7,987 nucleotides of DNA from Ruminococcaceae bacterium UBA3451. GTDB taxonomy: Bacteria; Bacillota; Clostridia; Oscillospirales; Acutalibacteraceae. The notes below the pieces were generated by a model, which was not told the origin of the DNA, did no database searches, and saw only the letters and a list, made by a program, of their open reading frames with translations. Shown piece after piece: positions 1 through 5,753 of the stretch. A program made the position numbers and the translations under genes. Position 1 is the first letter of the stretch. Every line of letters begins with the position of its first letter. Location of the stretch: contig DFRY01000074.1 of assembly GCA_002378845.1 (NCBI GenBank), positions 40,200 through 48,186 of the forward strand, read 5' to 3'.

Positions 1-199
1 CGGCCGGTACTTCCGCTTTTGCGGCAGGTGCCGCAGGAGCAGCCTGAGGGGCCTTCGGAGCCGGTGCTGCGGATGCCGCAGCAGGTGCGGGCGCAGCTGC
101 AGGAGCAGAAACCGGAGCGGGAGCTGCTGCACCGCTGCCTACTTCTTCAACCTGAACATCATACATGGTTCCGTTTACCGTTATTTTAAGATTTTTCAT
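1..199 (-). CDS. Biotin carboxyl carrier protein (gamma subunit of a biotin-dependent decarboxylase/carboxylase), 5' part only
   Basis: Partial gene running off the left edge; only the first 66 codons are visible. The start is ATG at 199-197, preceded by a strong AGGAGG (complement of 208-213). The N-terminus reads MKNLKITVNGTMYDVQVEEV, the usual beginning of small biotinyl carrier subunits of the MmdC/OadA C-terminal type. From about residue 22 it becomes an Ala/Pro-rich flexible linker to the window edge, as expected between the N-terminal strand and the biotinyl domain. The biotinylation motif (A/V-M-K-M) would lie beyond the edge and is not seen. Its role would be to carry carboxybiotin between the carboxyltransferase encoded just upstream and a partner subunit, probably a sodium-pumping beta subunit or a biotin carboxylase. 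It lies 43 bases after the carboxyltransferase stop, so the two are very likely cotranscribed. The family call is firm; which enzyme complex it serves is inferred. Confidence 0.85.
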   Translation of the reverse strand, partial: MKNLKITVNGTMYDVQVEEVGSGAAAPAPVSAPAAAPAPAAASAAPAPKAPQAAPAAPAAKAEVPA

Positions 200-207
200 G
201 GATTTGA

Positions 208-213
208 CCTCCT
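208..213 (-). promoter_or_regulatory. Ribosome binding site of the biotin carrier gene
   Basis: The minus strand reads AGGAGG here, 8 bases before the ATG at 199. This fixes the start of the partial biotin carrier gene. Confidence 0.85.
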
Positions 214-242
214 AAAATATTTGAAGTTATATGGTTGAAACA

Positions 243-1601
243 TTACAGTTGAAGGTTGCTGTGTTTTTTCGGGAGGCCGGTTACCCGTTTTCCGCAAAGC
301 ATTTCAAGATTTGCAATAACCTTACAACGTGTATCCTCGGGAAGAATAATGTCTTCAATAAATCCGTCAGCTGCGGCAGCAAGCGGAGAAGCCTTTGTAC
401 TTTTGAACTCCTCAATTAATTTCTTACGGTCTTCAATCGGGTTTTCCGAACCGGACAACCGATCATTCCACATAAATATTGCTGCCGTTTCCGGTGCAAG
501 CGGTGAGATAACCGCGTTTGACCAGGCAAGGGTATAATCGGAATTCGCGCCCTTTCCGGCAACTGCTATATAAACAGCGCCGCAGGCTGTACCGGTAATT
601 ACAGCCAGTTTGGGGCTTGTTGCTTCAGAGTAACAGCTGGAAAGCTTGGATGCTTCACGCAGGGAGCTGAACTGTTCTGCATTTACAAATGTAACAATAG
701 GAAGGGAAAAAGCATCGCAGAAACGGACAAACCGGGCTGCTTTTGAACAGGCGTCGGCATCAATCGTTCCACTTAGCATTACAATTCCCACTGTGGAACC
801 GCCAACTTCGGATAGTCCGGTTACGGTAGGCGTTCCAAACTTTGCGCCAAGCTCAACAAAACTATTTACATCGCATACCGCACGAATAATCTCACGAACA
901 TCGGACTCATCTGTCAAGGCAGGGGTCCCGTTATCGCTTTGAATATTCAAAATGCCGCTTCCGGAAAGATTGTTGGACGGAAGAATTGTGATTAATCTGC
1001 GCGCAATTCCAACTGCGCTCTGCTCGTCCTCCGCCTCAATATGGCAAACTCCAAGTTTCGCTGCCTCGTCAGAAGAACCGCCTTCTCCGTTTGTTGCAAC
1101 GGTAAGTTCGCCTTTGTCCGACATAATTACAATATCTGCCCCGGCAGCTATCATGGCCGTTGTGCCAATGCAGGGGCCAAGAATTACGGAAATTTGCGGA
1201 ACAACCCCGGAAAGGTTGTTGGAACTAAGCAAAATATCCCCGTAAGCGGCAAGAAGATCGCCGCCTTCACTCAATCGGCCCCCTATCGAATCGTACATTC
1301 CAATAACAGGGGTTCCGGTTTTTACTGCCAGAGCGTATATTTTGCTGATTTTGGCGGCCTGCATTTTCGACATAGCTCCGCCTTCCAAGTCACTGCTTTG
1401 AGCAAAAGCGTATACAGGGCAACCTTCTATTGTGCCATAGCCTGCAACGACTCCGCTTTCATAATCACTGGATTTAACAAAGCAATCAATCTCATTGAAG
1501 CTGCCTACATCAAACAAAGAGGTGATGCGCTTGTAGCCGATGCTGCTTTTTCTCGCTTCACGTTCATTACGCAGCTGTTCGGCATTGCCGGCATTACTCA
1601 T
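243..1601 (-). CDS. Divergent carboxyltransferase subunit (MmdA/PccB/AccD5-like, crotonase fold)
   Basis: A 452-residue protein of the carboxyl-transferase family (PF01039 type), which moves CO2 between an acyl-CoA or oxo-acid and biotin on the carrier protein encoded next. Family landmarks: YGTIEGCPVYAFAQSSDLEGG (split here at residues 55-75), KTGTPVIGMYDS (94-104), SGVVPQISVILGPC (131-144), LPSNN (207-211), FVRFCDAFSLPIVTFV (291-306), YSEATSPKLAVIT (324-336) and a C-terminal PKKHSNL. MmdA proteins are usually about 510 residues. This one lacks the long N-terminal helix region, has a shortened stretch around 162-180, and lacks the family's PGF...GTDQE...GGIIRHGAK stretch near 307-322. The glycine-rich active-site segments also differ: GPCIGTTAM rather than GPCAGGAVY, and ACGAVY rather than YGGAY. 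It is one continuous frame, so this is divergence and not a frameshift. The start is ATG at 1601, supported by GGAGGAG at 1607-1613. Substrate cannot be assigned from sequence; methylmalonyl-CoA decarboxylase alpha is one possibility. Confidence 0.85.
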   Translation of the reverse strand: MSNAGNAEQLRNEREARKSSIGYKRITSLFDVGSFNEIDCFVKSSDYESGVVAGYGTIEGCPVYAFAQSSDLEGGAMSKMQAAKISKIYALAVKTGTPVIGMYDSIGGRLSEGGDLLAAYGDILLSSNNLSGVVPQISVILGPCIGTTAMIAAGADIVIMSDKGELTVATNGEGGSSDEAAKLGVCHIEAEDEQSAVGIARRLITILPSNNLSGSGILNIQSDNGTPALTDESDVREIIRAVCDVNSFVELGAKFGTPTVTGLSEVGGSTVGIVMLSGTIDADACSKAARFVRFCDAFSLPIVTFVNAEQFSSLREASKLSSCYSEATSPKLAVITGTACGAVYIAVAGKGANSDYTLAWSNAVISPLAPETAAIFMWNDRLSGSENPIEDRKKLIEEFKSTKASPLAAAADGFIEDIILPEDTRCKVIANLEMLCGKRVTGLPKKHSNLQL

Positions 1602-1606
1602 TTTTA

Positions 1607-1613
1607 CTCCTCC
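1607..1613 (-). promoter_or_regulatory. Ribosome binding site of the carboxyltransferase gene
   Basis: GGAGGAG on the minus strand, five bases before the ATG at 1601. It supports this start over internal ATGs. Confidence 0.8.
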
Positions 1614-1653
1614 AATTATAAATTAAAATATACCTGTTAAATTATTTACAATA

Positions 1654-1682
1654 ATTATAATATATTCCCATTTCTTTGGCAA
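1654..1682 (-). promoter_or_regulatory. Sigma-A-type promoter of the carboxyltransferase-biotin carrier operon
   Basis: On the minus strand a -35 TTGCCA (complement of 1677-1682) is followed after exactly 17 bases by a consensus -10 TATAAT (complement of 1654-1659). Initiation would fall near 1647, giving a leader of roughly 45 bases with no obvious structured element. The promoter lies between the GNAT-like gene stop and the carboxyltransferase start, so this operon can be expressed independently of the long unit upstream. No convincing GC-rich terminator separates the two, so some read-through is possible. Confidence 0.75.
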
Positions 1683-1714
1683 GCATTTATGGATTATTTG
1701 TAATAAATAAACGA

Positions 1715-2095
1715 CTAATAATGACAATTTCTAACAAAATTCTCAAGTAAGCTTAATAATCTTCCTTCTGTCAATCGAAATCCGCAGGAAAGAAAATATT
1801 CCCTGAATTCGGGAATACAGGATTCAATGCGATATGTTCCCGCGTTCGCTCCATAGGATGCAGCCGCTTTCAGCAAACTGTCGGCAAGCATAATTTCCGC
1901 AGCCGGAGACGAAGAATCATTCACTTGCATTTTGAGTATGCGCACGGTGGATGCCTTTATATCCACCGCAACAAACCCCAATTCTTCCTTCTCGTCGCAC
2001 ATTACAAGGACTTCAGCGTTGCTTTCTGCGCCCGTTATAGCCCTGAGAATGCGGTCTTTCCTTTCGCGGTCCGCCAGCGGCTGTATGGTGATCAT
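1715..2095 (-). CDS. Small GNAT-like acetyltransferase-fold protein
   Basis: A 126-residue protein starting at ATG 2095 with a good GGGAGGA site (complement of 2103-2109) eight bases before it. Reading on to an upstream ATG at 2140 would add 15 residues without a comparable site, so the shorter form is preferred. The order looks like a compact GNAT fold: a strand with LGFVAVDI (39-46), VRILKMQV (51-58), a helix AEIMLADSLLKAAASYGA (66-83) and a closing IPEFREYFLSCGFRL (94-108), the typical C-terminal 'neighbour then cysteine-Gly-Phe' pattern. The acetyl-CoA pyrophosphate loop (R/Q-x-x-G-x-G/A) is not recognisable between residues 57 and 67, so activity is uncertain. It is the last gene of the long operon and its first 83 bases overlap the 3' end of the pseudouridine synthase gene in another frame. 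The substrate is unknown; the GNAT assignment itself is moderately sure. Confidence 0.6.
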   Translation of the reverse strand: MITIQPLADRERKDRILRAITGAESNAEVLVMCDEKEELGFVAVDIKASTVRILKMQVNDSSSPAAEIMLADSLLKAAASYGANAGTYRIESCIPEFREYFLSCGFRLTEGRLLSLLENFVRNCHY

Positions 2096-2852
2096 TTGGC
2101 TGTCCTCCCATTTCTTCGGACTGCTTGTCCGCTTTTGCACCGGCGGTCAGTCTTCTTACCTCTTCCGCGGTCAGCTCTCTCCATTTGCCTGGCTGAAGCA
2201 TCCCCAGTTTTAACGAACCGATTGCCACGCGTTTCAGTCTGGCCACTTCAAGTCCAAGCTGTTCGCACATTTTCCGAATTTGACGGTTCCGGCCTTCATA
2301 CAGCACAATTTCTAAAACCACACGCCCGGATTCCTGGGAAAGAACATTCACTTTTGCAGGAGCCGTTTTGCGGTCGTCGATTACCATGCCTACAGCCATT
2401 TGCGTCAACTGATCTTCTGTAATAGATGGGCGGATTGTAACGCGGTACATTTTAGGAATATGCAGTGACGGGTGTGTCATTGCATTTGCAAATTCCCCGT
2501 CGTTTGTCATAAGAAGCAAACCTTCCGAATCACGGTCCAGCCGCCCCACCGGATAAATTCGTTCGGGGATTTCCTTTACTAATTCGGCAACGCATTTTCG
2601 ATCCATTTCGTCGCTCATCGTGGTGATAAAGCCACGCGGCTTATGCAGCATAATATATACTTCCTTGACACGCGTATCAAGCAATTTTCCTTTTACACTG
2701 ACTTTATCCTTTTTCGGGTCAACCTTATCGCCTATTTTTGCCGTGACCCCATTTACTTTTATTTCCCCGGCGGAAATCATTTCTTCTGCTTTCCGTCTGG
2801 AAGCAACCCCGCAGTCCGCAAGCATTTTTTGCAGCCTAACATCTTTTGCCAT
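2013..2852 (-). CDS. rluB: RluB/RsuA-family rRNA pseudouridine synthase
   Basis: A 279-residue RNA-modifying enzyme that isomerises a uridine to pseudouridine, probably in helix 89 of 23S rRNA by analogy with RluB (B. subtilis YpuL). Residues 1-57 form an S4 RNA-binding domain (VRLQKMLADCGVASRRKAEE, then GEIKVNG). The catalytic motif is GRLDRDSEGLLLMTNDG (103-119), with Asp106 the expected nucleophile. GRNRQIRKM (187-195) and GKWRELTAEEV (222-232) are the other conserved blocks. Homologues usually end near residue 240; this one has a hydrophilic tail rich in Gly, Arg, Lys and His, of which residues 253-279 overlap the next gene. ATG at 2852 is preceded by AAGGGTGA (complement of 2863-2870) with 10 bases between, a modest but acceptable site. 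It begins 28 bases after the carboxypeptidase stop in the same operon. RluB versus another RsuA-family specificity rests on gene context. Confidence 0.92.
   Translation of the reverse strand: MAKDVRLQKMLADCGVASRRKAEEMISAGEIKVNGVTAKIGDKVDPKKDKVSVKGKLLDTRVKEVYIMLHKPRGFITTMSDEMDRKCVAELVKEIPERIYPVGRLDRDSEGLLLMTNDGEFANAMTHPSLHIPKMYRVTIRPSITEDQLTQMAVGMVIDDRKTAPAKVNVLSQESGRVVLEIVLYEGRNRQIRKMCEQLGLEVARLKRVAIGSLKLGMLQPGKWRELTAEEVRRLTAGAKADKQSEEMGGQPNDHHTAAGGPRKERPHSQGYNGRRKQR
2103..2109 (-). promoter_or_regulatory. Ribosome binding site deciding the GNAT-like gene start
   Basis: GGGAGGA on the minus strand, located inside the upstream rluB coding region. It favours initiation at 2095 and implies translation starts within the overlapping gene. 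Confidence 0.7.
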
Positions 2853-2880
2853 TTAAATTTTTTCACCCTTCAATTTTTAT

Positions 2881-4020
2881 TTATATTGAAAATAAAGCTT
2901 TCACTTTATCCATAAATATCTGAAATATGTTCTTGTTTTCATGCAGGGGGGTTACCTCCCCCGCCGCAACCAGTTCGGTTGTCGCTATAGTTTTCTCGCC
3001 CACAGTGTAGCGCACCACGCCAAGCAGCTGGCCTGCCTCGACCGGCGCATAAATGAACCGGGGCAGTTCCACCGTTCTTTTTACATTAACACTTTCCGCC
3101 ATGCCGATTACCACATTGCTGCCAACCGTTCCGTGAACTTCAACATTCGGCTCATTCCCGCCGACAACCGGAAGTGTACAGGAAAAACCGGAATCGTCAA
3201 TCGAACAGCTGACCAGCTTTGTAAAACCGTAATTCAGCAGTTTTTCATGATCATTCCAGTCGTCCGACGCATTTAGAGTAACGGCAATTAAATTGACTCC
3301 ATTTCTCTTCGCCGCGGATACCAGACACCGGCCGGACTTCTTGGTAAAGCCGGTTTTTACGCCCGTACAGCCGTCGTACATGCTGAGCAGCTTATTGTGG
3401 TTGGTAAAACGACGGGTCTGATCCGGATTCACATAGTCCACGTTCATCAGCCGATTTCCCGCGATTTCCGCAAAATCCGGATTTTTCATCGCGGCCATGG
3501 CGAGCGTGGCCATATCCTTCGCCGTCGTATAATGTTCATCGTCATCCAACCCGGAAGGCGTAACAAAATGTGTATTGGTCATGTGAAGCTCGTCGGCACG
3601 CTTATTCATTAATTCTGCAAAGGCCTTGGTCGAGCCGCTTACTGCAATTGCCGCGGAATTTGCAGCGTCATTGCCGGAAACAACCAGCATGCCGGCAGCC
3701 AAAGACTTTAAGCAAAGCTGGTCGCCCACCTGCAGTCCCATGGAAGAGCCTTCCACCCGAACCATTACACCGGTAATCGTAACCACCTTATTGTTTACCG
3801 CCGCCGCTTCCAGCGTAAGCAGCGCAGTCATAATCTTTGTTGTGCTGGCCATGGGGCGCTTGGTATTTTCATCCTTTGCAAACAAAATCTGACCGTCGTC
3901 CGCATTGATTAAAATTGCCGACCTGGCGGAGACCTGGGGTTCCGCATCCGCAAAAGCCAGAACAGAAACCGCACAGCAAACAATGAGTGCGACCAAAAGT
4001 GAAATTATTTTCTTTAACAA
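2881..4020 (-). CDS. dacF: Secreted D-alanyl-D-alanine carboxypeptidase (DacF/DacB-type low-molecular-weight PBP)
   Basis: A serine DD-carboxypeptidase (peptidase S11) that removes the terminal D-Ala of peptidoglycan stem peptides outside the membrane. Numbering from the most upstream in-frame start (GTG at 4029): a signal peptide with LLKKIISLLVALIVCC and a likely cut after AFA (residue 27); SxxK at S62-T-T-K65; SxN at S118-G-N120; KTG at 225-227. A C-terminal beta-rich domain follows (about 275-360) and the protein ends in an amphipathic helix (NIFQIFMDKVKALF) typical of membrane-anchored members. Length, about 380, is normal. The start is uncertain. GTG at 4029 lacks a well-spaced ribosome site, whereas TTG at 4020 has AGGTGG five bases upstream and gives the usual MLKKII N-terminus, so 4020 is used. 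It lies between gerW and rluB, the place dacB occupies in Firmicutes, which suggests a role in spore cortex or forespore wall maturation. DacF versus DacB naming is not settled by sequence alone. Confidence 0.9.
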   Translation of the reverse strand: MLKKIISLLVALIVCCAVSVLAFADAEPQVSARSAILINADDGQILFAKDENTKRPMASTTKIMTALLTLEAAAVNNKVVTITGVMVRVEGSSMGLQVGDQLCLKSLAAGMLVVSGNDAANSAAIAVSGSTKAFAELMNKRADELHMTNTHFVTPSGLDDDEHYTTAKDMATLAMAAMKNPDFAEIAGNRLMNVDYVNPDQTRRFTNHNKLLSMYDGCTGVKTGFTKKSGRCLVSAAKRNGVNLIAVTLNASDDWNDHEKLLNYGFTKLVSCSIDDSGFSCTLPVVGGNEPNVEVHGTVGSNVVIGMAESVNVKRTVELPRFIYAPVEAGQLLGVVRYTVGEKTIATTELVAAGEVTPLHENKNIFQIFMDKVKALFSI

Positions 4021-4025
4021 AGCAA

Positions 4026-4031
4026 CCACCT
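4026..4031 (-). promoter_or_regulatory. Ribosome binding site supporting a TTG start for the carboxypeptidase
   Basis: AGGTGG on the minus strand is five bases from TTG at 4020 and overlaps the alternative GTG at 4029-4027. This favours the TTG, nine bases downstream, as the true start. Confidence 0.55.
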
Positions 4032-4076
4032 ACCTATAAAGAAATATATGCAGGCGGTTGCTTCAATATTTGATTA

Positions 4077-4523
4077 TTATACTTGTGGATCTTCGAGTTT
4101 TACTTCGGTTCCGGCTACACCGCCCGTAGCGGCCTGCTTCGCCTTTTTTCCGTTTTTGCCGTTAATCATACCGCTGATCTTATCGACCACTTCAGGGAAC
4201 ATGCCGATAATACGGTCTGCGGAATTATTATACGGATCAATCTGCAGCATCTTGACATTCCCGTTGCTAATCGTGATAAACGCCACCGGGCTGATGGAAA
4301 CGCCGGCACCGGTTCCGCCGCCGAAGAACTCCTTGTCGGACTCAACTTTCGTAGGAAAGTCAGAACCGCCGGAAGCGAACCCGTAACTTATTTTTGACAC
4401 CGGGATAATTATGGAGCCGTCGGGCGAAGTGATTGGATCACCCACGATCGTGTTAATGTCCACCATTTCTTTAATTTTTTCCAGTGTGGTATTCATCATG
4501 CCTTCAATTGGATGTTCGCTCAT
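4077..4523 (-). CDS. gerW: GerW (YtfJ) family sporulation/germination protein
   Basis: A 148-residue protein of the GerW/YtfJ family, needed in Bacillus for normal spore germination. Hallmarks: an N-terminal helix with HPIEGMMNTTLEKIKEMVD (4-22), TIVGDPITSPDGSIIIPVSKISYGFASGGSDF (split; 25-56), then a Gly-rich FFGGGTGAGVSISPVAFI (67-83) and a hydrophilic Gly/Lys/Ala tail from about 121. Length and layout are those of the family. No signal peptide is seen, and a short hydrophobic stretch near 74-86 is not a clear membrane helix. ATG at 4523 is preceded by AAGGCGGTG (complement of 4532-4540) at good spacing. The neighbouring DUF2953 gene is the usual partner (ytfI-ytfJ in B. subtilis). It is the clearest sign that the organism forms endospores or descends from a spore former. 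Confidence 0.93.
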   Translation of the reverse strand: MSEHPIEGMMNTTLEKIKEMVDINTIVGDPITSPDGSIIIPVSKISYGFASGGSDFPTKVESDKEFFGGGTGAGVSISPVAFITISNGNVKMLQIDPYNNSADRIIGMFPEVVDKISGMINGKNGKKAKQAATGGVAGTEVKLEDPQV

Positions 4524-4531
4524 TTTAAATG

Positions 4532-4540
4532 CACCGCCTT
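4532..4540 (-). promoter_or_regulatory. Ribosome binding site of gerW
   Basis: AAGGCGGTG on the minus strand lies eight bases before the gerW ATG and is an eight-of-nine match to AAGGAGGTG. Confidence 0.7.
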
Positions 4541-4550
4541 ATTTTAATAA

Positions 4551-5174
4551 TTAATCTGTAGTTTGTCTGATTGATTTAAAGACCTTAATCGATTGCAGGA
4601 ACGCGGCCAGTGATGAGGAAATCAGGAATAACAACGAAATATGCGCCCTGAAATGAAACCGTATTTTGCATTCTTTCGCCTGAAAGTTGGGAACAATATT
4701 GATATGATACTCTTTGCATTTCAAATTGTTCACCAGCATACCCATCGGTGTATAAACCGCAGCGCAGATACCGCCAAAAAGGATCGCCGTTTGTGCCGCA
4801 TCTTCATCCGCAACAGAAACATCGGTAGAAATATAGTCAATTATAAAGTGGACGAACAGTTTTTTAGCCGCCCCTGTCGCAATAGAAGCAAATTCTTTCA
4901 AGATCTCTAAAAAGCCGGACAGGCCCTTTTGCTCTATTATGCCCCTAATTCTTGATTTTGCATCATTTTCGGCTTGTTTTTCTTTTTTTTCTTTCACTTC
5001 CTGTGCTTGTTCCGGTTTTGTTTCTTCCGGCTGAGGATACACTTTATAAGTAATAAAGAGATATCTTACTTTTGTTCTGAATTCATTTTCGAATGTCGCG
5101 TACAAATGTACGGGGCAAAGCAGAAGAATGAATAAAAACAACAGGATTCCAAGCACAATCCATAGAGCTGTCAT
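4551..5174 (-). CDS. DUF2953 membrane protein (YtfI-like)
   Basis: A 207-residue protein with one strong N-terminal membrane helix (residues 4-24, ALWIVLGILLFLFILLLCPV) followed by VHLYATFENEFRTKVRYLFITYKVYP, the beginning of the DUF2953 domain. A charged low-complexity stretch of Glu, Lys and Gln lies at about 49-72, likely a short coiled or disordered linker. The C-terminal part has ICAAVYTPMG (136-145), HINIVPNF (157-164) and a second hydrophobic helix (179-193). Function is unknown; in B. subtilis the homologue ytfI is paired with gerW/ytfJ, as here, which suggests a spore-envelope role. The ATG at 5174 is chosen because GGAGG stands four bases before it. A GTG 18 bases upstream (5192) is in frame but has no ribosome site. 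The gene starts 27 bases after scpB and ends 27 bases before gerW, well inside the operon. Confidence 0.8.
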   Translation of the reverse strand: MTALWIVLGILLFLFILLLCPVHLYATFENEFRTKVRYLFITYKVYPQPEETKPEQAQEVKEKKEKQAENDAKSRIRGIIEQKGLSGFLEILKEFASIATGAAKKLFVHFIIDYISTDVSVADEDAAQTAILFGGICAAVYTPMGMLVNNLKCKEYHINIVPNFQAKECKIRFHFRAHISLLFLISSSLAAFLQSIKVFKSIRQTTD

Positions 5175-5201
5175 AAAGCCTCCATAAAACACTTCAACAG
5201 T

Positions 5202-5753
5202 TTATGCGCCTGCTTTTTCGTTTTCTTCTTCCATTGGCTGCTGCTTTTGCGGAACAGGCGGCAGCTCACTCAGCGAGGAAATATTCAGGCATCTTAAAAA
5301 GCCAGCCGTCGTGCCGTAAAGAAGCGGCCTTCCCGGAAGTTCCAACCTACCCCGTTCCTCGACGAGTCCTTTTGATGTAAGACTGCCAAGAACACCGGAA
5401 CAGTCAACGCCGCGGATTTGTTCAATAAACGCCTTTGTCACCGGCTGGTTGTAAGCGACAATGGCAAGTACCTCCATACCGGCCTGTGAAAGCGGCGTAT
5501 TGCGCCGCATATCCAAAATCTGCCGTACCGGTTCCGCATAAACCGGGTTAGTACACATTTGATATGTTTCATCCAACTTTACGATGTGAACTCCTGCATC
5601 TTCTGCGTTATACTCATCCATTAAAGTCTGCAGTATTTTAATAGCAGTCGGCTTGTCCAGCTCCAGCGCTTCTGTAATTCGGTCAACGGATACCGGGTCG
5701 CCGCTTGCAAACAGGATGGCTTCTATTGCTCCCCTGAGCTTTTTGATTTCCAA
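5202..5753 (-). CDS. scpB: Segregation and condensation protein B (ScpB)
   Basis: A 183-residue kleisin-associated protein. As a dimer it binds ScpA and, with SMC, forms the bacterial condensin that organises and separates chromosomes near the origin. It begins EIKKLRGAIEAILFASGDPVS (residues 2-22, split), the standard ScpB opening, and carries two winged-helix domains (about 1-80 and 85-158). The second includes TPLSQAGMEVLAIVAYNQPVTK (86-107) and IRGVDCSGVLGSL (113-125), both strongly conserved, then GRPLLYGTT (141-149). The tail after 160 is Pro/Gln/Glu-rich and disordered. The start is an unusual TTG at 5753, chosen because it reproduces the family N-terminus. It overlaps the end of scpA by 31 bases, which points to translational coupling, and a GGCGGG sits about eight bases upstream. 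The family call is secure. Confidence 0.95.
   Translation of the reverse strand: MEIKKLRGAIEAILFASGDPVSVDRITEALELDKPTAIKILQTLMDEYNAEDAGVHIVKLDETYQMCTNPVYAEPVRQILDMRRNTPLSQAGMEVLAIVAYNQPVTKAFIEQIRGVDCSGVLGSLTSKGLVEERGRLELPGRPLLYGTTAGFLRCLNISSLSELPPVPQKQQPMEEENEKAGA

Noticed and set aside
1..150. Repeated GCAGGTGC/GCCGCAGC-like short motifs that look like a DNA repeat
   Set aside because: They are Ala and Pro codons of the flexible linker in the biotin carrier protein, irregular in spacing and explained by protein composition.
243..1601. Possible frameshift or internal deletion explaining the short carboxyltransferase
   Set aside because: One uninterrupted frame carries family motifs from N- to C-terminus with sensible alternative sequence between them, so divergence is more likely than damage.
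1041..1640. A 199-codon open frame on the plus strand opposite the carboxyltransferase gene
   Set aside because: It is antisense to a clear family member, has no ribosome site, and its translation shows no domain-like pattern; it follows from the codon usage of the minus-strand gene.
1925..2422. A 165-codon plus-strand open frame opposite rluB
   Set aside because: Shadow of rluB and the GNAT-like gene; composition is unlike a real protein and no start signal precedes it.
4076..4081. A TATAAT on the minus strand just before the carboxypeptidase gene, suggesting an internal promoter
   Set aside because: The hexamer 17 bases upstream is AGTAAA, a poor -35, and the TATAAT overlaps the gerW stop codon in an AT-rich gap, so it is likely chance.
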